Under the pieces are notes generated by a model, which did no database searches, was not told the DNA's origin, and saw nothing but the letters and a program-made list of their open reading frames with translations. Positions 1 through 9,980 of a stretch of 64,000 nt of DNA are shown one piece after another. Each line of letters starts with the position of its first letter. Positions within the stretch are counted from its first letter, which is position 1. The stretch spans positions 1-64,000 of the forward strand of contig NZ_JACJSB010000016.1 of NCBI RefSeq assembly GCF_014697585.1, read 5' to 3'. The position numbers and the translations under genes were made by a program. This DNA comes from Dolichospermum sp. FACHB-1091. GTDB lineage: Bacteria > Cyanobacteriota > Cyanobacteriia > Cyanobacteriales > Nostocaceae.

Positions 1-523
1 AAGTAAAAACCTTATTAGATAAATCGCAATTCTCTATCATAGAGCGGACTACAGCACTTTCTGACTTTTTTTTATTCTCCTGAATTTCTACCTTAATTAT
101 TAACTTTGTTTCTTGGCTAAACCAAGATACCACATTTAACATATTCTGGGATTTTTCCTCATAATCAGTCAGAGTGTTTTTTAAACTCTTCCCGTCAATA
201 GCAATCCAATCTTCCTGAGATTTTGGCGAATAATAATTGTTAATTATTGATGTAAGTATTGACTGTATATCTATAATATTTATTCCGAGCATTACTCTTC
301 TTATTGTACTATAAGACGGGAGCGTTTTTGAGGTTATAGACAACATTTCAATCAGCTTTTCCTCTTCAGCTTTGCAAAAAGATGTAATTTGCTTATAACT
401 AACATTTCCTGTTAATAAGGCTAAAATAATAATAGTAAGGACTACCCATAACTCATGCCTTCTTCCTTGAGATTGGCGGAAATCCTTGACTTCTTTGAGT
501 TTTACGATTAAGCTATTTAACAT
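1..523 (-). CDS. ISAs1-family transposase, partial (5' part only)
   Basis: The reverse frame is open from an ATG at 523 to the window edge (174 codons), so the C-terminal half lies outside. The translation shows the N-terminal helical domain of ISAs1/H-repeat transposases: a KDFRQSQGRRHEL start, a hydrophobic segment, a P-S-Y-S-T-IRR block, then IAIDGKSLKN, which carries the first catalytic Asp. I found it by translating the edge by eye. Family membership rests on these motifs. Whether the element is complete cannot be told, and I saw no clear terminal inverted repeat at its right side. Confidence 0.75.
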   Translation of the reverse strand, partial: MLNSLIVKLKEVKDFRQSQGRRHELWVVLTIIILALLTGNVSYKQITSFCKAEEEKLIEMLSITSKTLPSYSTIRRVMLGINIIDIQSILTSIINNYYSPKSQEDWIAIDGKSLKNTLTDYEEKSQNMLNVVSWFSQETKLIIKVEIQENKKKSESAVVRSMIENCDLSNKVFT

Positions 524-671
524 AATTGAAAAATTGAAACATTAGTGATCTCTTTTTGATTTTATCAAGAAAAGATCACTATTCTTTTCTTCTTTACCTC
601 GGAGAATGAAAACCCCCTGCTTAATAAGGGGAGGGTTAGGGAGGGGTCAAAAATATTTGATACATTAATCA
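524..671. repeat. Intergenic DNA with a G-rich interspersed repeat
   Basis: Between the transposase and the hicA remnant there is no gene. Bases 611-646 hold a short repeat of the type ccccct-n-aaggggagggttaggg, a sequence class that is dispersed in cyanobacterial genomes. Nothing else is recognisable here. Confidence 0.4.
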
Positions 672-797
672 TGACTTTTCAAACACCCTCCAAGATTAAT
701 AATTCCTAATCCTCATGAAGGAGATATTAGCAAAAGCTTACTAGCAAAAATATTAAAACAGGCTCAAATTAGTAGAGATGAATGGGAAGCACTTTAA
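672..797 (+). pseudogene. hicA toxin remnant (C-terminal half)
   Basis: Starting right after an in-frame TGA at 672-674, the frame reads LFKHPPRLIIPNPHEGDIS and continues to an EWEAL end, with a stop at 795-797. The LFKHP, PNPHEGDIS and LLAKILKQA segments match the C-terminal half of HicA mRNA interferases. The N-terminal half, with its start and glycine-rich loop, is missing and no hicB is adjacent. This is a decayed fragment on the flank of the transposase, which may have caused the loss. The call rests on motif recognition over about 40 residues. Confidence 0.6.
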
Positions 798-815
798 AAA
801 GTTGTTGCTATTCCA

Positions 816-2510
816 TCAATCTGGTAATCTCTCTAAATTCTCCCTCGCAATATTTCCCCAATATTCATCTTTATATTCAATATATATCTCTAAGGCTTTT
901 TGTAAATTTGTTCTAGCTTCTGTATAATCTTCCTGTGCTTCTGCTAGAGTGCCTAAACAGTGGTAAGTTAAGGCTTGAGAATAGCGATCGCCAAATTCGA
1001 TTTTGATAGCTAAAGCTTTTTGATAAAAGTCCCGTGCTTGGTCATATTCTCGCATTTCTTCGGCTACTCTTCCCAAATTGTGGTAGGTTCTAGCTTGAGA
1101 ATATCTATCCCCAAATTCGATACAGATAGATAAAGCTTGTTGATAAAAGTCCAGTGCTTGGGCATATTCTCGCATTTCTTGGGCTACCATTCCCAAATTG
1201 TGGTAAGTTGAGGCTTGAGAATATCTATCCCCAAATTCGATAAAGATAGATAAAGCTTGTTGATAAAAGTCCCGTGCTTGGGCATATTCCCGCATTTCTT
1301 GGACTACTATTCCCAAATTGTGGTAAGTTGAGGCTTGAGAATATCTATCCCCAAATTCGATTTTGATAGCTAAAGCTTGTTGATAAAAGTCCAGTGCTTG
1401 GGCATATTCCCGCATTTGTTGGACTACTATTCCCAAATTGTGGTAGGTTCTACCTTGATGATCATGATCATCTAACTCTTGATCAATTTCTAAACACTGT
1501 TGATAATATATTCTAGCTTCTAAAAATTGCCGTAAATTCAAATAAGCATTACCTAATTTAAACAAAGCATAACTTTCACCATTACGGTTATTTAATTTCC
1601 GCGCAATATCTAAACCCTGTTGATAATAATCAATCGCTGTTTCAAACTTCCTTTCCTCAGCAAAAGCATCACCAATTTTATTCAAAACCTGAAGTTGAAA
1701 ATTAACATCTGCTAATTTTTCCGCAATTTGTAAAGCTTCTGCTAAATATTCCCTCGCTGTTTTCGGTTGATGTTGACTAATATAAGCTGTTCCCAACTCC
1801 AATAAAATATTGCTATACCTGCGTAAATTACCATCATTCGTTTGCTCACCAGTAGGCTTATATTCCATCAATAAACTTTGTAAAATCTCAATTCTTTCTT
1901 GCTTTTCCTGTGGTTCTACTCTATCAATTTCTATATTAGATTCTAAAGTTTGAGTAATCGCATTTTCTCTAGTTTTTTCTAAAGTTTTAAATCTAAATAC
2001 ACCAGAACGCCAAGCCCAAAAATCAGGGGCAAATTTAGCTAAACGGTTAATAGCGTAATCTGGTAAAATAAATAATATAGGATAAGGAACGGTTTTTTTA
2101 TAAGCGTCCCTGACAAAATTCAAATCTTGTAAAAGGGGTGGATATTCACCAAACACACCAATAGATTTTTCTAAACCTTGAATAATTAATACTAACTTTT
2201 TATTTGCTTCTTGCTCAATTTTTGCTAATTCCTGAATAATAGCATCACGTAAAAAGCGCAAATTAGGATCAGCAAATTTGAGAATTACAAATTGAATTTC
2301 CTCACATGGGGAATTTGTTTTTAATGCCTCAATTAATAACTCTCCATGAGGAGGGAAATTAATCTCAATAAATCCCAAAGTAAACTTTTCCGAAAAATCT
2401 ATAAATGTCAATAATTCCGCCAAAATATCTTGATTTAGAGCGATAAATTGCCCCAATTCGGCGTTAAAATCATGTTGTAATTTCTGCCAGTGCTTTTCGG
2501 AATAATTCAT
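816..2510 (-). CDS. TPR-repeat protein paired with a P-loop ATPase
   Basis: A 564-residue soluble protein in two parts. Residues 1 to about 190 form an alpha/beta domain without a Walker A motif. It has an LVLIIQGLEKS strand and a conserved-looking PYPILFILPDYAINRLAKF stretch, so it looks like a degenerate NTPase or STAND-like region. Residues from about 215 to the end are tetratricopeptide repeats of 40 residues, the last ones nearly identical (YHNLG...MREYAQA...FYQQAL...EFGDRYSQA). Its start overlaps the end of the upstream ATPase gene by 41 bases, so the two are probably co-translated. Such ATPase/TPR pairs are common in filamentous cyanobacteria. A sensing or conflict role is inference and the exact function is unknown. 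Confidence 0.7.
   Translation of the reverse strand: MNYSEKHWQKLQHDFNAELGQFIALNQDILAELLTFIDFSEKFTLGFIEINFPPHGELLIEALKTNSPCEEIQFVILKFADPNLRFLRDAIIQELAKIEQEANKKLVLIIQGLEKSIGVFGEYPPLLQDLNFVRDAYKKTVPYPILFILPDYAINRLAKFAPDFWAWRSGVFRFKTLEKTRENAITQTLESNIEIDRVEPQEKQERIEILQSLLMEYKPTGEQTNDGNLRRYSNILLELGTAYISQHQPKTAREYLAEALQIAEKLADVNFQLQVLNKIGDAFAEERKFETAIDYYQQGLDIARKLNNRNGESYALFKLGNAYLNLRQFLEARIYYQQCLEIDQELDDHDHQGRTYHNLGIVVQQMREYAQALDFYQQALAIKIEFGDRYSQASTYHNLGIVVQEMREYAQARDFYQQALSIFIEFGDRYSQASTYHNLGMVAQEMREYAQALDFYQQALSICIEFGDRYSQARTYHNLGRVAEEMREYDQARDFYQKALAIKIEFGDRYSQALTYHCLGTLAEAQEDYTEARTNLQKALEIYIEYKDEYWGNIARENLERLPD
961..1455 (-). repeat. 120-bp tandem repeats encoding TPR units
   Basis: The stretch repeats with an exact 120-bp period (for example the segments beginning at 1021, 1141, 1261 and 1381), with only a few substitutions per unit. 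Each unit encodes one 40-residue TPR-type repeat. The high nucleotide identity points to recent duplication or gene conversion, and copy number may vary between strains. Confidence 0.85.
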
Positions 2511-3813
2511 TTTGCATCACCACTGGGTTAGGATAATTCCATCGGTTATCGCCATTGTATTCTAAAACAGAAGTATTAAACAGCATTAACTGTCCATTAT
2601 CATCTTTACTGACATCTTTATTCAGATAAACTTGCGCTAACAATTGATAATGGTCATTGGGAATAAACCTTTCAAAACTAAATTGTTGTTGTTTTATAGC
2701 ATAAATCACATCTTCTGCTAAAATTTTAGGATGCTTCTTCGTGCTTGCTGTGAGACAAGCTGACCTCATCATTTGCATTAGTTGACGCACATGACCACCA
2801 CTGGCTTGAGCTAATTCTAGCAATTCCTGACGGGAATTAAACACAGCATCAACATCTACTCGTTTTTCAATTAAACTTGCTATGGCATCTAATCCAATTT
2901 GATTATAGTTTAAATCACGCCCATTCCGATCAAATTGGTATATATTCACCATTGACACAATGTGAGGATTACCATTAAACTGAGCTAGGGGATTTTTCGG
3001 CGAACACAAAACAGAAATAGGAACTGTATAAATAATTGTACAATGCAGTTCTTGTAGTTGGGTTGCGTATTCAAAAAATAAATGATCTGCAACTTGAGGA
3101 GGAGTGCGATCTAAGTTATCAAAAATAATTAAGAAGCCTTTATAGTTTGGATATTTTTTTCTTAATTTATTAGAAGCGTCATCTAACAATAGGTTGATAT
3201 CTGCCTTGAGTCGAGAAATATCTTTTTCTAAAGTTTGGCGAATTGTCGTTTTTTGTGTATAAGAACCTTTGATTTGTGCCAATAACTTGACCATTAATTT
3301 TGCAATAAATGGCGCACCACCTTCTAAACTGGCTTCTGCTTCTACACTGACAGATTTTTCTACACTTTCTTCATTTTCTTTGATAATTTCCTTAAACCAA
3401 TTCTCAAAACTATTTAATAATTTTTTATCAAACTTTAACCCTAATTTTCGCAAAGTAAATTCAACTTGTTTAATGACAATTAAATATAAATCTGTATAGT
3501 TAGCATCATTAATATCTGTTTCTTCATTTACTTCTAAATAAATTACATGATAGTTTTGTTCCCATTGACTTTGAATCTTTTTTAATTCTGTACTTTTGCC
3601 TGAACCTTGATGTCCAGTAAATAAAATAGTGGTATAATCTCCAGATTCTTGAAAGTCTAAAATTGTGCTTACACCCTCAACGGCTGAAGATTTACGTACT
3701 GCTGATAAATCAACATAGTATTGTTCTATTTGTTCACCGTCTAATGGTCCTAAAGTGCAAGCATTATAAGCAGATTTTAGAGTATTAGCACGTGGAAAGT
3801 TAGATTGATTCAT
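2470..3813 (-). CDS. P-loop ATPase, partner of the TPR protein
   Basis: A 447-residue ATPase. Walker A is GHQGSGKST at residues 67-75, Walker B is FLIIFDNLDR at 227-236, and a strand near 256 (CTIIYTVPISVL) fits a sensor position. A C-terminal helical part contains SGGHVRQLMQMM, typical of ORC/STAND-like ATPases. No transmembrane segment is seen. Its 3' end overlaps the TPR gene by 41 bases, so the pair likely forms one operon read leftward. By family it is an AAA/STAND-type regulatory ATPase. A signalling or defence role is inferred from architecture only. Confidence 0.7.
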   Translation of the reverse strand: MNQSNFPRANTLKSAYNACTLGPLDGEQIEQYYVDLSAVRKSSAVEGVSTILDFQESGDYTTILFTGHQGSGKSTELKKIQSQWEQNYHVIYLEVNEETDINDANYTDLYLIVIKQVEFTLRKLGLKFDKKLLNSFENWFKEIIKENEESVEKSVSVEAEASLEGGAPFIAKLMVKLLAQIKGSYTQKTTIRQTLEKDISRLKADINLLLDDASNKLRKKYPNYKGFLIIFDNLDRTPPQVADHLFFEYATQLQELHCTIIYTVPISVLCSPKNPLAQFNGNPHIVSMVNIYQFDRNGRDLNYNQIGLDAIASLIEKRVDVDAVFNSRQELLELAQASGGHVRQLMQMMRSACLTASTKKHPKILAEDVIYAIKQQQFSFERFIPNDHYQLLAQVYLNKDVSKDDNGQLMLFNTSVLEYNGDNRWNYPNPVVMQNELFRKALAEITT

Positions 3814-3946
3814 AGATAAAGTAATATATTTAGGAATCTCAAGGAGTCAAGTTTAATTTTAGTTGATTCCTTGCCATTTTCGTGATCCTGATTAAGAAAA
3901 AGAAAGTTACACCACTTAAAGTAATAACTACCTAACCACAATTATA

Positions 3947-3963
3947 GCGGGCAGGATGCCCGC
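3947..3963. repeat. Short hairpin repeat GCGGGCA-gga-TGCCCGC
   Basis: A perfect 7-bp stem with a 3-base loop lies between two leftward genes. It matches a small palindromic repeat type (gcgggca..tgcccgcaccaca) that is dispersed in cyanobacterial genomes. A looser version is at 36761-36806. It could also act as a weak terminator for the aminopeptidase region, but there is no T-tract. Confidence 0.5.
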
Positions 3964-4017
3964 ACCACAAGATTTAGCCACGTCAGGATTGTAGAATTTA
4001 GCTGGGTAACAGCTTAT

Positions 4018-6591
4018 TTACTTTGATTTGGCTTCTAGATTTTCCAAACGGCTTTTCAATTCCTGATTTTGCTGTTTGATTTGATCTAGTTCCTCACGTA
4101 ATTGCTTCAGGGTTTTGTCTGTGCCAATATTCTTTTGTACTTTGGCTATTTCTTCTTCAGCGTAGCGACGGACGCGCCCATCTGCGGTTTGATTCGCTAA
4201 AGATTGCAAAATTGCGATCGCTTTTGGGGTTTCCATTTGTCCCAAAGCTGTTAAAACTGCTACCTGAGTTAAAAAGAATGTTTCCCTGGCGATTTCCGAT
4301 AATCGATCTAAAATCCTGTCTATATTAGCAGGAGTTTGGCCAGTGGAAATTTTCCCGACAGCGCGAATTGCGGAGAGCCGTAAGGGTTGTGGTACACCTA
4401 TTTTTGTGTATTCTAGTATTAAATTTAAAGCTGCTTCCGAGGCTTTAAATTCAGCTAAACCAGCTATAGCTCCACTACGAACTACTTCATTCCAACCCGC
4501 TCTTTCCTCTAATACAGATTTTAGCAGTTTAATTACTTTATCTTCATGGGGTTTATCTTCTAAATGCGCCGCTGCTATAGCCCCAACAGTTCTACAAGCG
4601 GCAGCTTCTACATAATAGCTTTCATCCCCATTCTGGACAAAACCCTTTACAGCCTTATAGCTATTATGAGTTTTTATTTGTGATAAAGCACTAATCACGG
4701 CTCGACGCACAAAAGGACTAGGATCATTTAAGCCAACTACCAAACCATCAAAGGCTTGATCTAATTGAATTTCTGCTAATTGTTTAGCAGCTTCAACACG
4801 CACACCCCAGAATGGATCATTTTTCAAAGCAGAGGATAGGGCTTGAGTTGCTTCCAATCCGCCTTTTTTCGCTAAAGCTTCTGCTGCATAAATGCGAGAA
4901 ATGGGGTGGGGATCAAATTCTAACTGAGCTTTCAATTCAGAAATCGGGTATTCTAAAGTAACGGTTTTTAAGTAATTATTCCCCACATCAAAACTAATAA
5001 AATCGGGTTTTTCTGTTAAAGGAAAGTAAAAACTTTGTTCTTTGTCATGTACCCGCACGGTAAAAGTTGTTAGCTGTGGATTTTCCTTATATCCAAAACC
5101 AATGGGAATTTTGAGATTAAATAAATCCTTACTTTCGGCTTTAGCTTGGGTTTGGGTGACTGTCACCTTCGCCAAATTTGCATCACTATCCCAAGAATAA
5201 GCTAGTTTAAAGTCAGGATGACCACCACGAAAGACATATTGATCAAAAAGGAAAGCCAAATTCCTTCCAGTGGCTTTTTCAATGGCTCTTAATAAATCTA
5301 TAGTTTCCACAGTGCGGTGAGCATTGTCCTGGACAAAAGTTTGGATAGCTGGCCAAAATAACTCATCTCCCAATTCTGCCCGAATCATGTGATAAACACA
5401 AGATCCTTTTTCATAAATATGGCGGTCATAAAGTTCGATCGCTTCTCGGTAAACATGAGTTACCATTGGCCTACGGTAGCGACTGCTATCCTCATTAAGA
5501 TAACTTCGCGCTTCCGATAAGCGGTAATATGCGGCTTCTTGAGAACCATATTCCTGTTCTGTCCACATTACCTCAGAATAAGAAGCCATACCTTCCTTAA
5601 TCCAAGCGTGAGACCAATGTTTAATGACTACCAAATCTCCAAACCATTGGTGTGCGAGTTCGTGAACGACTAAAGTTTCAGTATTGCGGTTGTCTAATAT
5701 AGCTCGTTCGTCTAGTAAGCATCTGTCAGTTAATAGAGTGGTGGAAGTATTTTCCATTCCTCCAAAAATAAAGTCATCTACACAAACTTGAGCATATTTG
5801 GGGAAAGGGTAAGGATAACCATACTTTTCGCTTAAAAACTCAATCATTTGGGGAGTTTTACCCATGCTGCGTCGAGCGTCTACAACTCGTCCCTTTTCGA
5901 CGTAATAGGTAACTGGTTTATTATGCCACTCATCCCGGATTTCCGCAAAGTCACCAACAGCTAAAGTCATTAAGTAAGTAGGATGAACTTGTTGTTGTGA
6001 CCAATGGTAGCTGTTATGTTTTCCTTCTTCTACCGTGTCAATTAGTTCCCCGTTGGAGATAGCAACCAAGGGTTTAGGAACACAAACGCGAATTTCCGAA
6101 GTTGATAACTGTCCTGGGTAGTCGAAACAAGGAAACCAGTAGCGAGAGTCTTCGTCTTCTCCTTGAGTCCAGACTTGGGTGGGTTTGTCGGGGTAGTGTT
6201 TGTCTGGTTGAATAAAGTAAATTCCCCGCTGGGGTTTTTCAGCACAGTAATTAATCGCAATTAACAGACGAAAACCGATTTTTGTGGGTTGTGATAGGTA
6301 AATACAGAGCTTTTCCCCATCATATTCAAAATTTTGCTCAACTTCATCTACTTGTACCGATTTAATCTGGAGATTGACAGCATCCAAAGTTAATCTATCA
6401 ATACCATTACGGACTGGTAATAAGCGGATACTACAAGTTCCGTAGCATCTTTGGTTGGGGATATCCAAACTTAGATCCAAAAAAATATGTTCTACCTGTC
6501 CGGGTCGGTCAGGGTTATAGTGTGGTTTTGCTCCTGGTAACTCAAACCGTTTGTGTCCGGTTTTTTCGATATCAAAATGAAACTGCGACAT
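4018..6591 (-). CDS. M1 family zinc aminopeptidase with C-terminal HEAT repeats
   Basis: An 857-residue gluzincin aminopeptidase that removes N-terminal residues from peptides. The substrate-binding GGMEN is at about 277-281. The zinc site HELAHQWFGD is at 310-319, with the third ligand Glu in WIKEGMASYSE near 333. N-terminal beta-sandwich sequence precedes the catalytic domain. From about residue 560 the protein continues as HEAT-like repeats, and the last 30 residues are a charged coiled coil, as in many cyanobacterial M1 enzymes. No signal peptide is seen, so it is probably cytoplasmic. It is transcribed alone. Confidence 0.92.
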   Translation of the reverse strand: MSQFHFDIEKTGHKRFELPGAKPHYNPDRPGQVEHIFLDLSLDIPNQRCYGTCSIRLLPVRNGIDRLTLDAVNLQIKSVQVDEVEQNFEYDGEKLCIYLSQPTKIGFRLLIAINYCAEKPQRGIYFIQPDKHYPDKPTQVWTQGEDEDSRYWFPCFDYPGQLSTSEIRVCVPKPLVAISNGELIDTVEEGKHNSYHWSQQQVHPTYLMTLAVGDFAEIRDEWHNKPVTYYVEKGRVVDARRSMGKTPQMIEFLSEKYGYPYPFPKYAQVCVDDFIFGGMENTSTTLLTDRCLLDERAILDNRNTETLVVHELAHQWFGDLVVIKHWSHAWIKEGMASYSEVMWTEQEYGSQEAAYYRLSEARSYLNEDSSRYRRPMVTHVYREAIELYDRHIYEKGSCVYHMIRAELGDELFWPAIQTFVQDNAHRTVETIDLLRAIEKATGRNLAFLFDQYVFRGGHPDFKLAYSWDSDANLAKVTVTQTQAKAESKDLFNLKIPIGFGYKENPQLTTFTVRVHDKEQSFYFPLTEKPDFISFDVGNNYLKTVTLEYPISELKAQLEFDPHPISRIYAAEALAKKGGLEATQALSSALKNDPFWGVRVEAAKQLAEIQLDQAFDGLVVGLNDPSPFVRRAVISALSQIKTHNSYKAVKGFVQNGDESYYVEAAACRTVGAIAAAHLEDKPHEDKVIKLLKSVLEERAGWNEVVRSGAIAGLAEFKASEAALNLILEYTKIGVPQPLRLSAIRAVGKISTGQTPANIDRILDRLSEIARETFFLTQVAVLTALGQMETPKAIAILQSLANQTADGRVRRYAEEEIAKVQKNIGTDKTLKQLREELDQIKQQNQELKSRLENLEAKSK

Positions 6592-7032
6592 TGATTATTA
6601 CTAGCCTTATAGTCCTGAACCGTCTAGAGGAATGTGAGTTGTTGCTAAAGCAATAAGATATCATTTGCGGATTCAATTCTAACCATAGAGGAGTATTATT
6701 TAAAGCTAATTGCAATTTATTGGTGAGCATAAACTCCAGATTTTATCAGTAAATACAGTTAAATTAACGGAAATTAGGGATAAAAAATGGTCAAAGCTGG
6801 AACAACCATAAGTTAAAGTTTTTCTACCACTTGATTGTAAACTGTGTTTATAATCGGAGTGTATTTAACTCTTTTATACTCAATATCCCATATCTGCTGA
6901 TATTCACTCAACCGACAAAAATCTGAAAATATATTTGATTTCCATCTGTTCTGGATTAGAGGAATCTCCACCCACCGATTAGTATTTCATATCATCTGTC
7001 ACCAATTTCACTAAAATCAGGATAGTTCACCA
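6592..7032. other. Intergenic region between divergent genes
   Basis: This 441-bp AT-rich stretch separates the leftward aminopeptidase from the rightward DUF3352 gene and must contain both promoters. I see no open frame of note, no RNA gene and no strong inverted repeat. Confidence 0.6.
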
Positions 7033-8679
7033 ATGTCTGACAAGAAATCATCGTTTTTAATTCCTGTAATTGGTACTGCTGTAATCTTAGCAGGGGGTAT
7101 AGCAGCTTATATATATCTAAAGGGTAATACAGATAGCTCTATTCCTTTAGGCAGTGCTAAATTAGTACCCAAAACCGCATTAATGGCAACTTATATTGAC
7201 ACTAATCCTGAATCGTGGCATAAGTTGCAGCAATTTGGTACACCTGAAGCACAGAAATTAGTGACAAAAGGGTTACAGGATTTTAACCAACAAATATTGA
7301 ATGATAGTAATATCTCTTACGAAGCAGATATCAAACCTTGGGTTGGTGGAGTAATGATTGCGGTACTACCACCAGATGAGAAAAAGACACCCTCTACTAA
7401 CTTAGGCTTACCCGAACCAAATATTTTATTAGTAGTAGGTATTAAGGACAAAATAGCTGCGCTGAAGTTTGCTAATAAGTTAAAAGTAGCACAAAACATC
7501 ACAGCTAAGGAATCAGACTATAAAGGTGAAAAAATTATCGAAAGCAAAGGTCAAGGTCAATCACAATATATAACCGTTTTGAATAACAACCACTTGCTGT
7601 TAACAGCAAATAAACAAACTGTAGAAAAAGCTATTGATACCTATAAAGGTGAACCTTCCTTTGCAAACAAAGAAGGTGCATCCGATCTTCTCAGTAAAGG
7701 TGTAGATGTTAAAAATAGTCTGGCTCAAATTTATGTCCCCGATTATGCCAACATGGTACAAAAATTAAATTCCCAGTCTAAACAATTACCGCCCCAAGCT
7801 CTGACACAAATTAAGCAAGTGAAATCATTAGTAGCAGGTGTGGGAGTAGATGATGCAGGACTGAGATTAAAAACAACTGTGAATTTAGATCCCCAACTGA
7901 ATAAATTTGAATATCAAACTACTTCAGCAAAAATTGTGGGACAATTTCCTAGTGAAACCTTTGCTTTAGTTAGTGGAAAAGGTATTAGTAAAACTTGGCA
8001 AACTTTTGTGCAACAATCTCAAGATTATCCTGAATTAAATCAAGTAATTCACCAAGCTCGGACACAACTAAAAACCACACAAATTGATTTAGATAAAGAT
8101 ATTTTTGGGTGGATGAATGGAGAATTTGGCTTAGGTGCTGTAAAATCTAATCAAGGTTTATTAGCTCGTGTCGGTTTTGGAGGTGCATTAGTCTTAGATA
8201 CAAGCGATCGCAAAACTGCTGAAGCCACCCTCACTAAACTTGATAATCTTGCTAAACAACAATCTCTCAATATTGCCCAAAAAAATATTGGTGGTAAAAA
8301 CATTACAGAATGGCAAATTCCCCTACAAGGCGCTCTTGTTTCCCATGGTTGGTTAGATAATGATACCGTATTTATAGCTCTTGGCGAACCCATTGCAGAA
8401 ACCCTAGCAAATCGTCAAGGTACAGCACTTGATCAGAGTGATACCTTCAAAACTGTCACAGGTTCTTTGCAAACACCCAATGGCGGTTATTTCTATTTAG
8501 ATATGGACAAAACCACCGACATAATTAAGCATTTATCCGCCCAAAGTCAACTCCTAACTCCAGATACTACTGCTATCTTAACTTCTATTCGTGGCGTTGG
8601 TGTGACTGTGAATAGCCCTAGTAAATCAATCACTCAAATGGAGATGTTATTTTCTCTCAAACCTGGTAAAGGGAAGTAA
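7033..8679 (+). CDS. DUF3352 domain-containing membrane-anchored protein
   Basis: A 548-residue protein with one N-terminal transmembrane segment (about residues 9-28, after a short KKSSF cytoplasmic start). A long extracytoplasmic region follows, in which LVPKTALMATYIDTNPESW opens the DUF3352 domain typical of cyanobacteria. Repeating alpha/beta patterns such as ...GLPEPNILLVVGIKDKIAALKFANKL and a mirrored second half suggest an internal duplication. There are no catalytic motifs. Function is unknown and it is probably periplasmic and anchored in the inner membrane. Confidence 0.8.
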   Translation: MSDKKSSFLIPVIGTAVILAGGIAAYIYLKGNTDSSIPLGSAKLVPKTALMATYIDTNPESWHKLQQFGTPEAQKLVTKGLQDFNQQILNDSNISYEADIKPWVGGVMIAVLPPDEKKTPSTNLGLPEPNILLVVGIKDKIAALKFANKLKVAQNITAKESDYKGEKIIESKGQGQSQYITVLNNNHLLLTANKQTVEKAIDTYKGEPSFANKEGASDLLSKGVDVKNSLAQIYVPDYANMVQKLNSQSKQLPPQALTQIKQVKSLVAGVGVDDAGLRLKTTVNLDPQLNKFEYQTTSAKIVGQFPSETFALVSGKGISKTWQTFVQQSQDYPELNQVIHQARTQLKTTQIDLDKDIFGWMNGEFGLGAVKSNQGLLARVGFGGALVLDTSDRKTAEATLTKLDNLAKQQSLNIAQKNIGGKNITEWQIPLQGALVSHGWLDNDTVFIALGEPIAETLANRQGTALDQSDTFKTVTGSLQTPNGGYFYLDMDKTTDIIKHLSAQSQLLTPDTTAILTSIRGVGVTVNSPSKSITQMEMLFSLKPGKGK

Positions 8680-8825
8680 AAATACCTTTTAAAAGGATCA
8701 CAAAGGACAAATAAGCCTGAAAAACCTAACTCCCCACTCCCTGACACAGGGAAGGGAGATTTTAAAGTCCGGCTTCACTGGTCAGAGGATTGGCAGAAAC
8801 TACCATTATTGGCAAGAGTTAGATT

Positions 8826-9980
8826 ATGAACTCATTTGAACGGATAACTATTGAAGGATATCGTCGCTTGTTTAATGTACAAGTTGATATGCGTGATCGT
8901 CCTCTGACAGTCATGATTGGTGCTAATGGTGTGGGTAAAACTTCTTTGTTAGAAATTTTTTCACTTTTAGCAGCATCAGCAAATGCTCAATTAGCAAACA
9001 AAATTTCTGAATTGGGTGGACTAGCTGATATTGTTACCCGTGATAGAGCAAATAGTATAGCTATTTCTTTATCCATGAGCGTACCTGGGTATGCACCACT
9101 TGATTACCAACTGGAAGTTGCACTAAAAGGTTTGACCTATGAAATTGCACTAGAAACACTAACTCAACAAAATAACCGTCATGCTTTAGAGCCATTTAAA
9201 CACATTGATTCTCGTGGGCTGGATGTAAAATATTTTAATACAGAAGATAGAGCATTATTACGTCCAAATTGGGATCATAATCCCTTGGAAACTTCTCTTG
9301 CTCAAGTTCCCAAAATGTATCAAGAACCTGAGAATCTACGTAAAAGATTAGCATCATGTACATTTTACGGTGCATTGAATGTTGCTCCTAAAAGTCCAGT
9401 TCGTTTACCACAATCAATGCGTCCAGCCACATTACCTGGTGCTAATGGAGAAGATTTAGTTTCCTGTCTTTATTATTTACGAGAAACTGACCCAGAACGA
9501 TTTGAAATTATTGAAGATACTCTAACTGCTGCTTTTCCAGATTTTGAAAGATTGGGTTTTCCTCCCGTAGCAGCGGGAACTATCACAATGACATGGAAAG
9601 ATAAGAATTTTTCTAAACCTATTTATATGCACCAATTATCAGAGGGAACTTTGCGGTTTATTTGGTTAATAACATTATTGCAAAGTCCAGGTTTAACTGC
9701 TGTTACTCTTATAGATGAACCAGAAGTTAGTTTACACCCAGAATTATTAAGATTACTGGCTGATATGATGCGGGAAGCATCACAAAAAACTCAGCTAATT
9801 GTGGCCACTCATTCCGATAGATTAATTAGATTTTTGAACCCTGAAGAAGTGTTAGTTTGTGATGCTGAAGATGGTCTAACTACTATGAGATGGGGTGATA
9901 GTTTTAATTTAGAACATTGGCTAGAAGAATATAGTTTAGATCAAGTTTGGGCAATGAATTTAATGGGAGGTCGTCCATGA
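8826..9980 (+). CDS. AAA ATPase (AAA_21, RecF/OLD-like), first gene of a two-gene module
   Basis: A 384-residue ABC/SMC-type ATPase. Walker A is IGANGVGKTS at residues 31-40. Near residue 300 there is a Walker B VTLIDEPEVSLHPE followed by a switch strand TQLIVATHSDRLI, and a QLSEGTLRF signature precedes it. These are the hallmarks of OLD/RecF-like ATPases. The stop overlaps the start of the next gene by 4 bases (ATGA), so the two products are translationally coupled. Together with the DUF4276 partner this resembles split OLD-type defence modules. That role is inferred from the pairing. Confidence 0.82.
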   Translation: MNSFERITIEGYRRLFNVQVDMRDRPLTVMIGANGVGKTSLLEIFSLLAASANAQLANKISELGGLADIVTRDRANSIAISLSMSVPGYAPLDYQLEVALKGLTYEIALETLTQQNNRHALEPFKHIDSRGLDVKYFNTEDRALLRPNWDHNPLETSLAQVPKMYQEPENLRKRLASCTFYGALNVAPKSPVRLPQSMRPATLPGANGEDLVSCLYYLRETDPERFEIIEDTLTAAFPDFERLGFPPVAAGTITMTWKDKNFSKPIYMHQLSEGTLRFIWLITLLQSPGLTAVTLIDEPEVSLHPELLRLLADMMREASQKTQLIVATHSDRLIRFLNPEEVLVCDAEDGLTTMRWGDSFNLEHWLEEYSLDQVWAMNLMGGRP

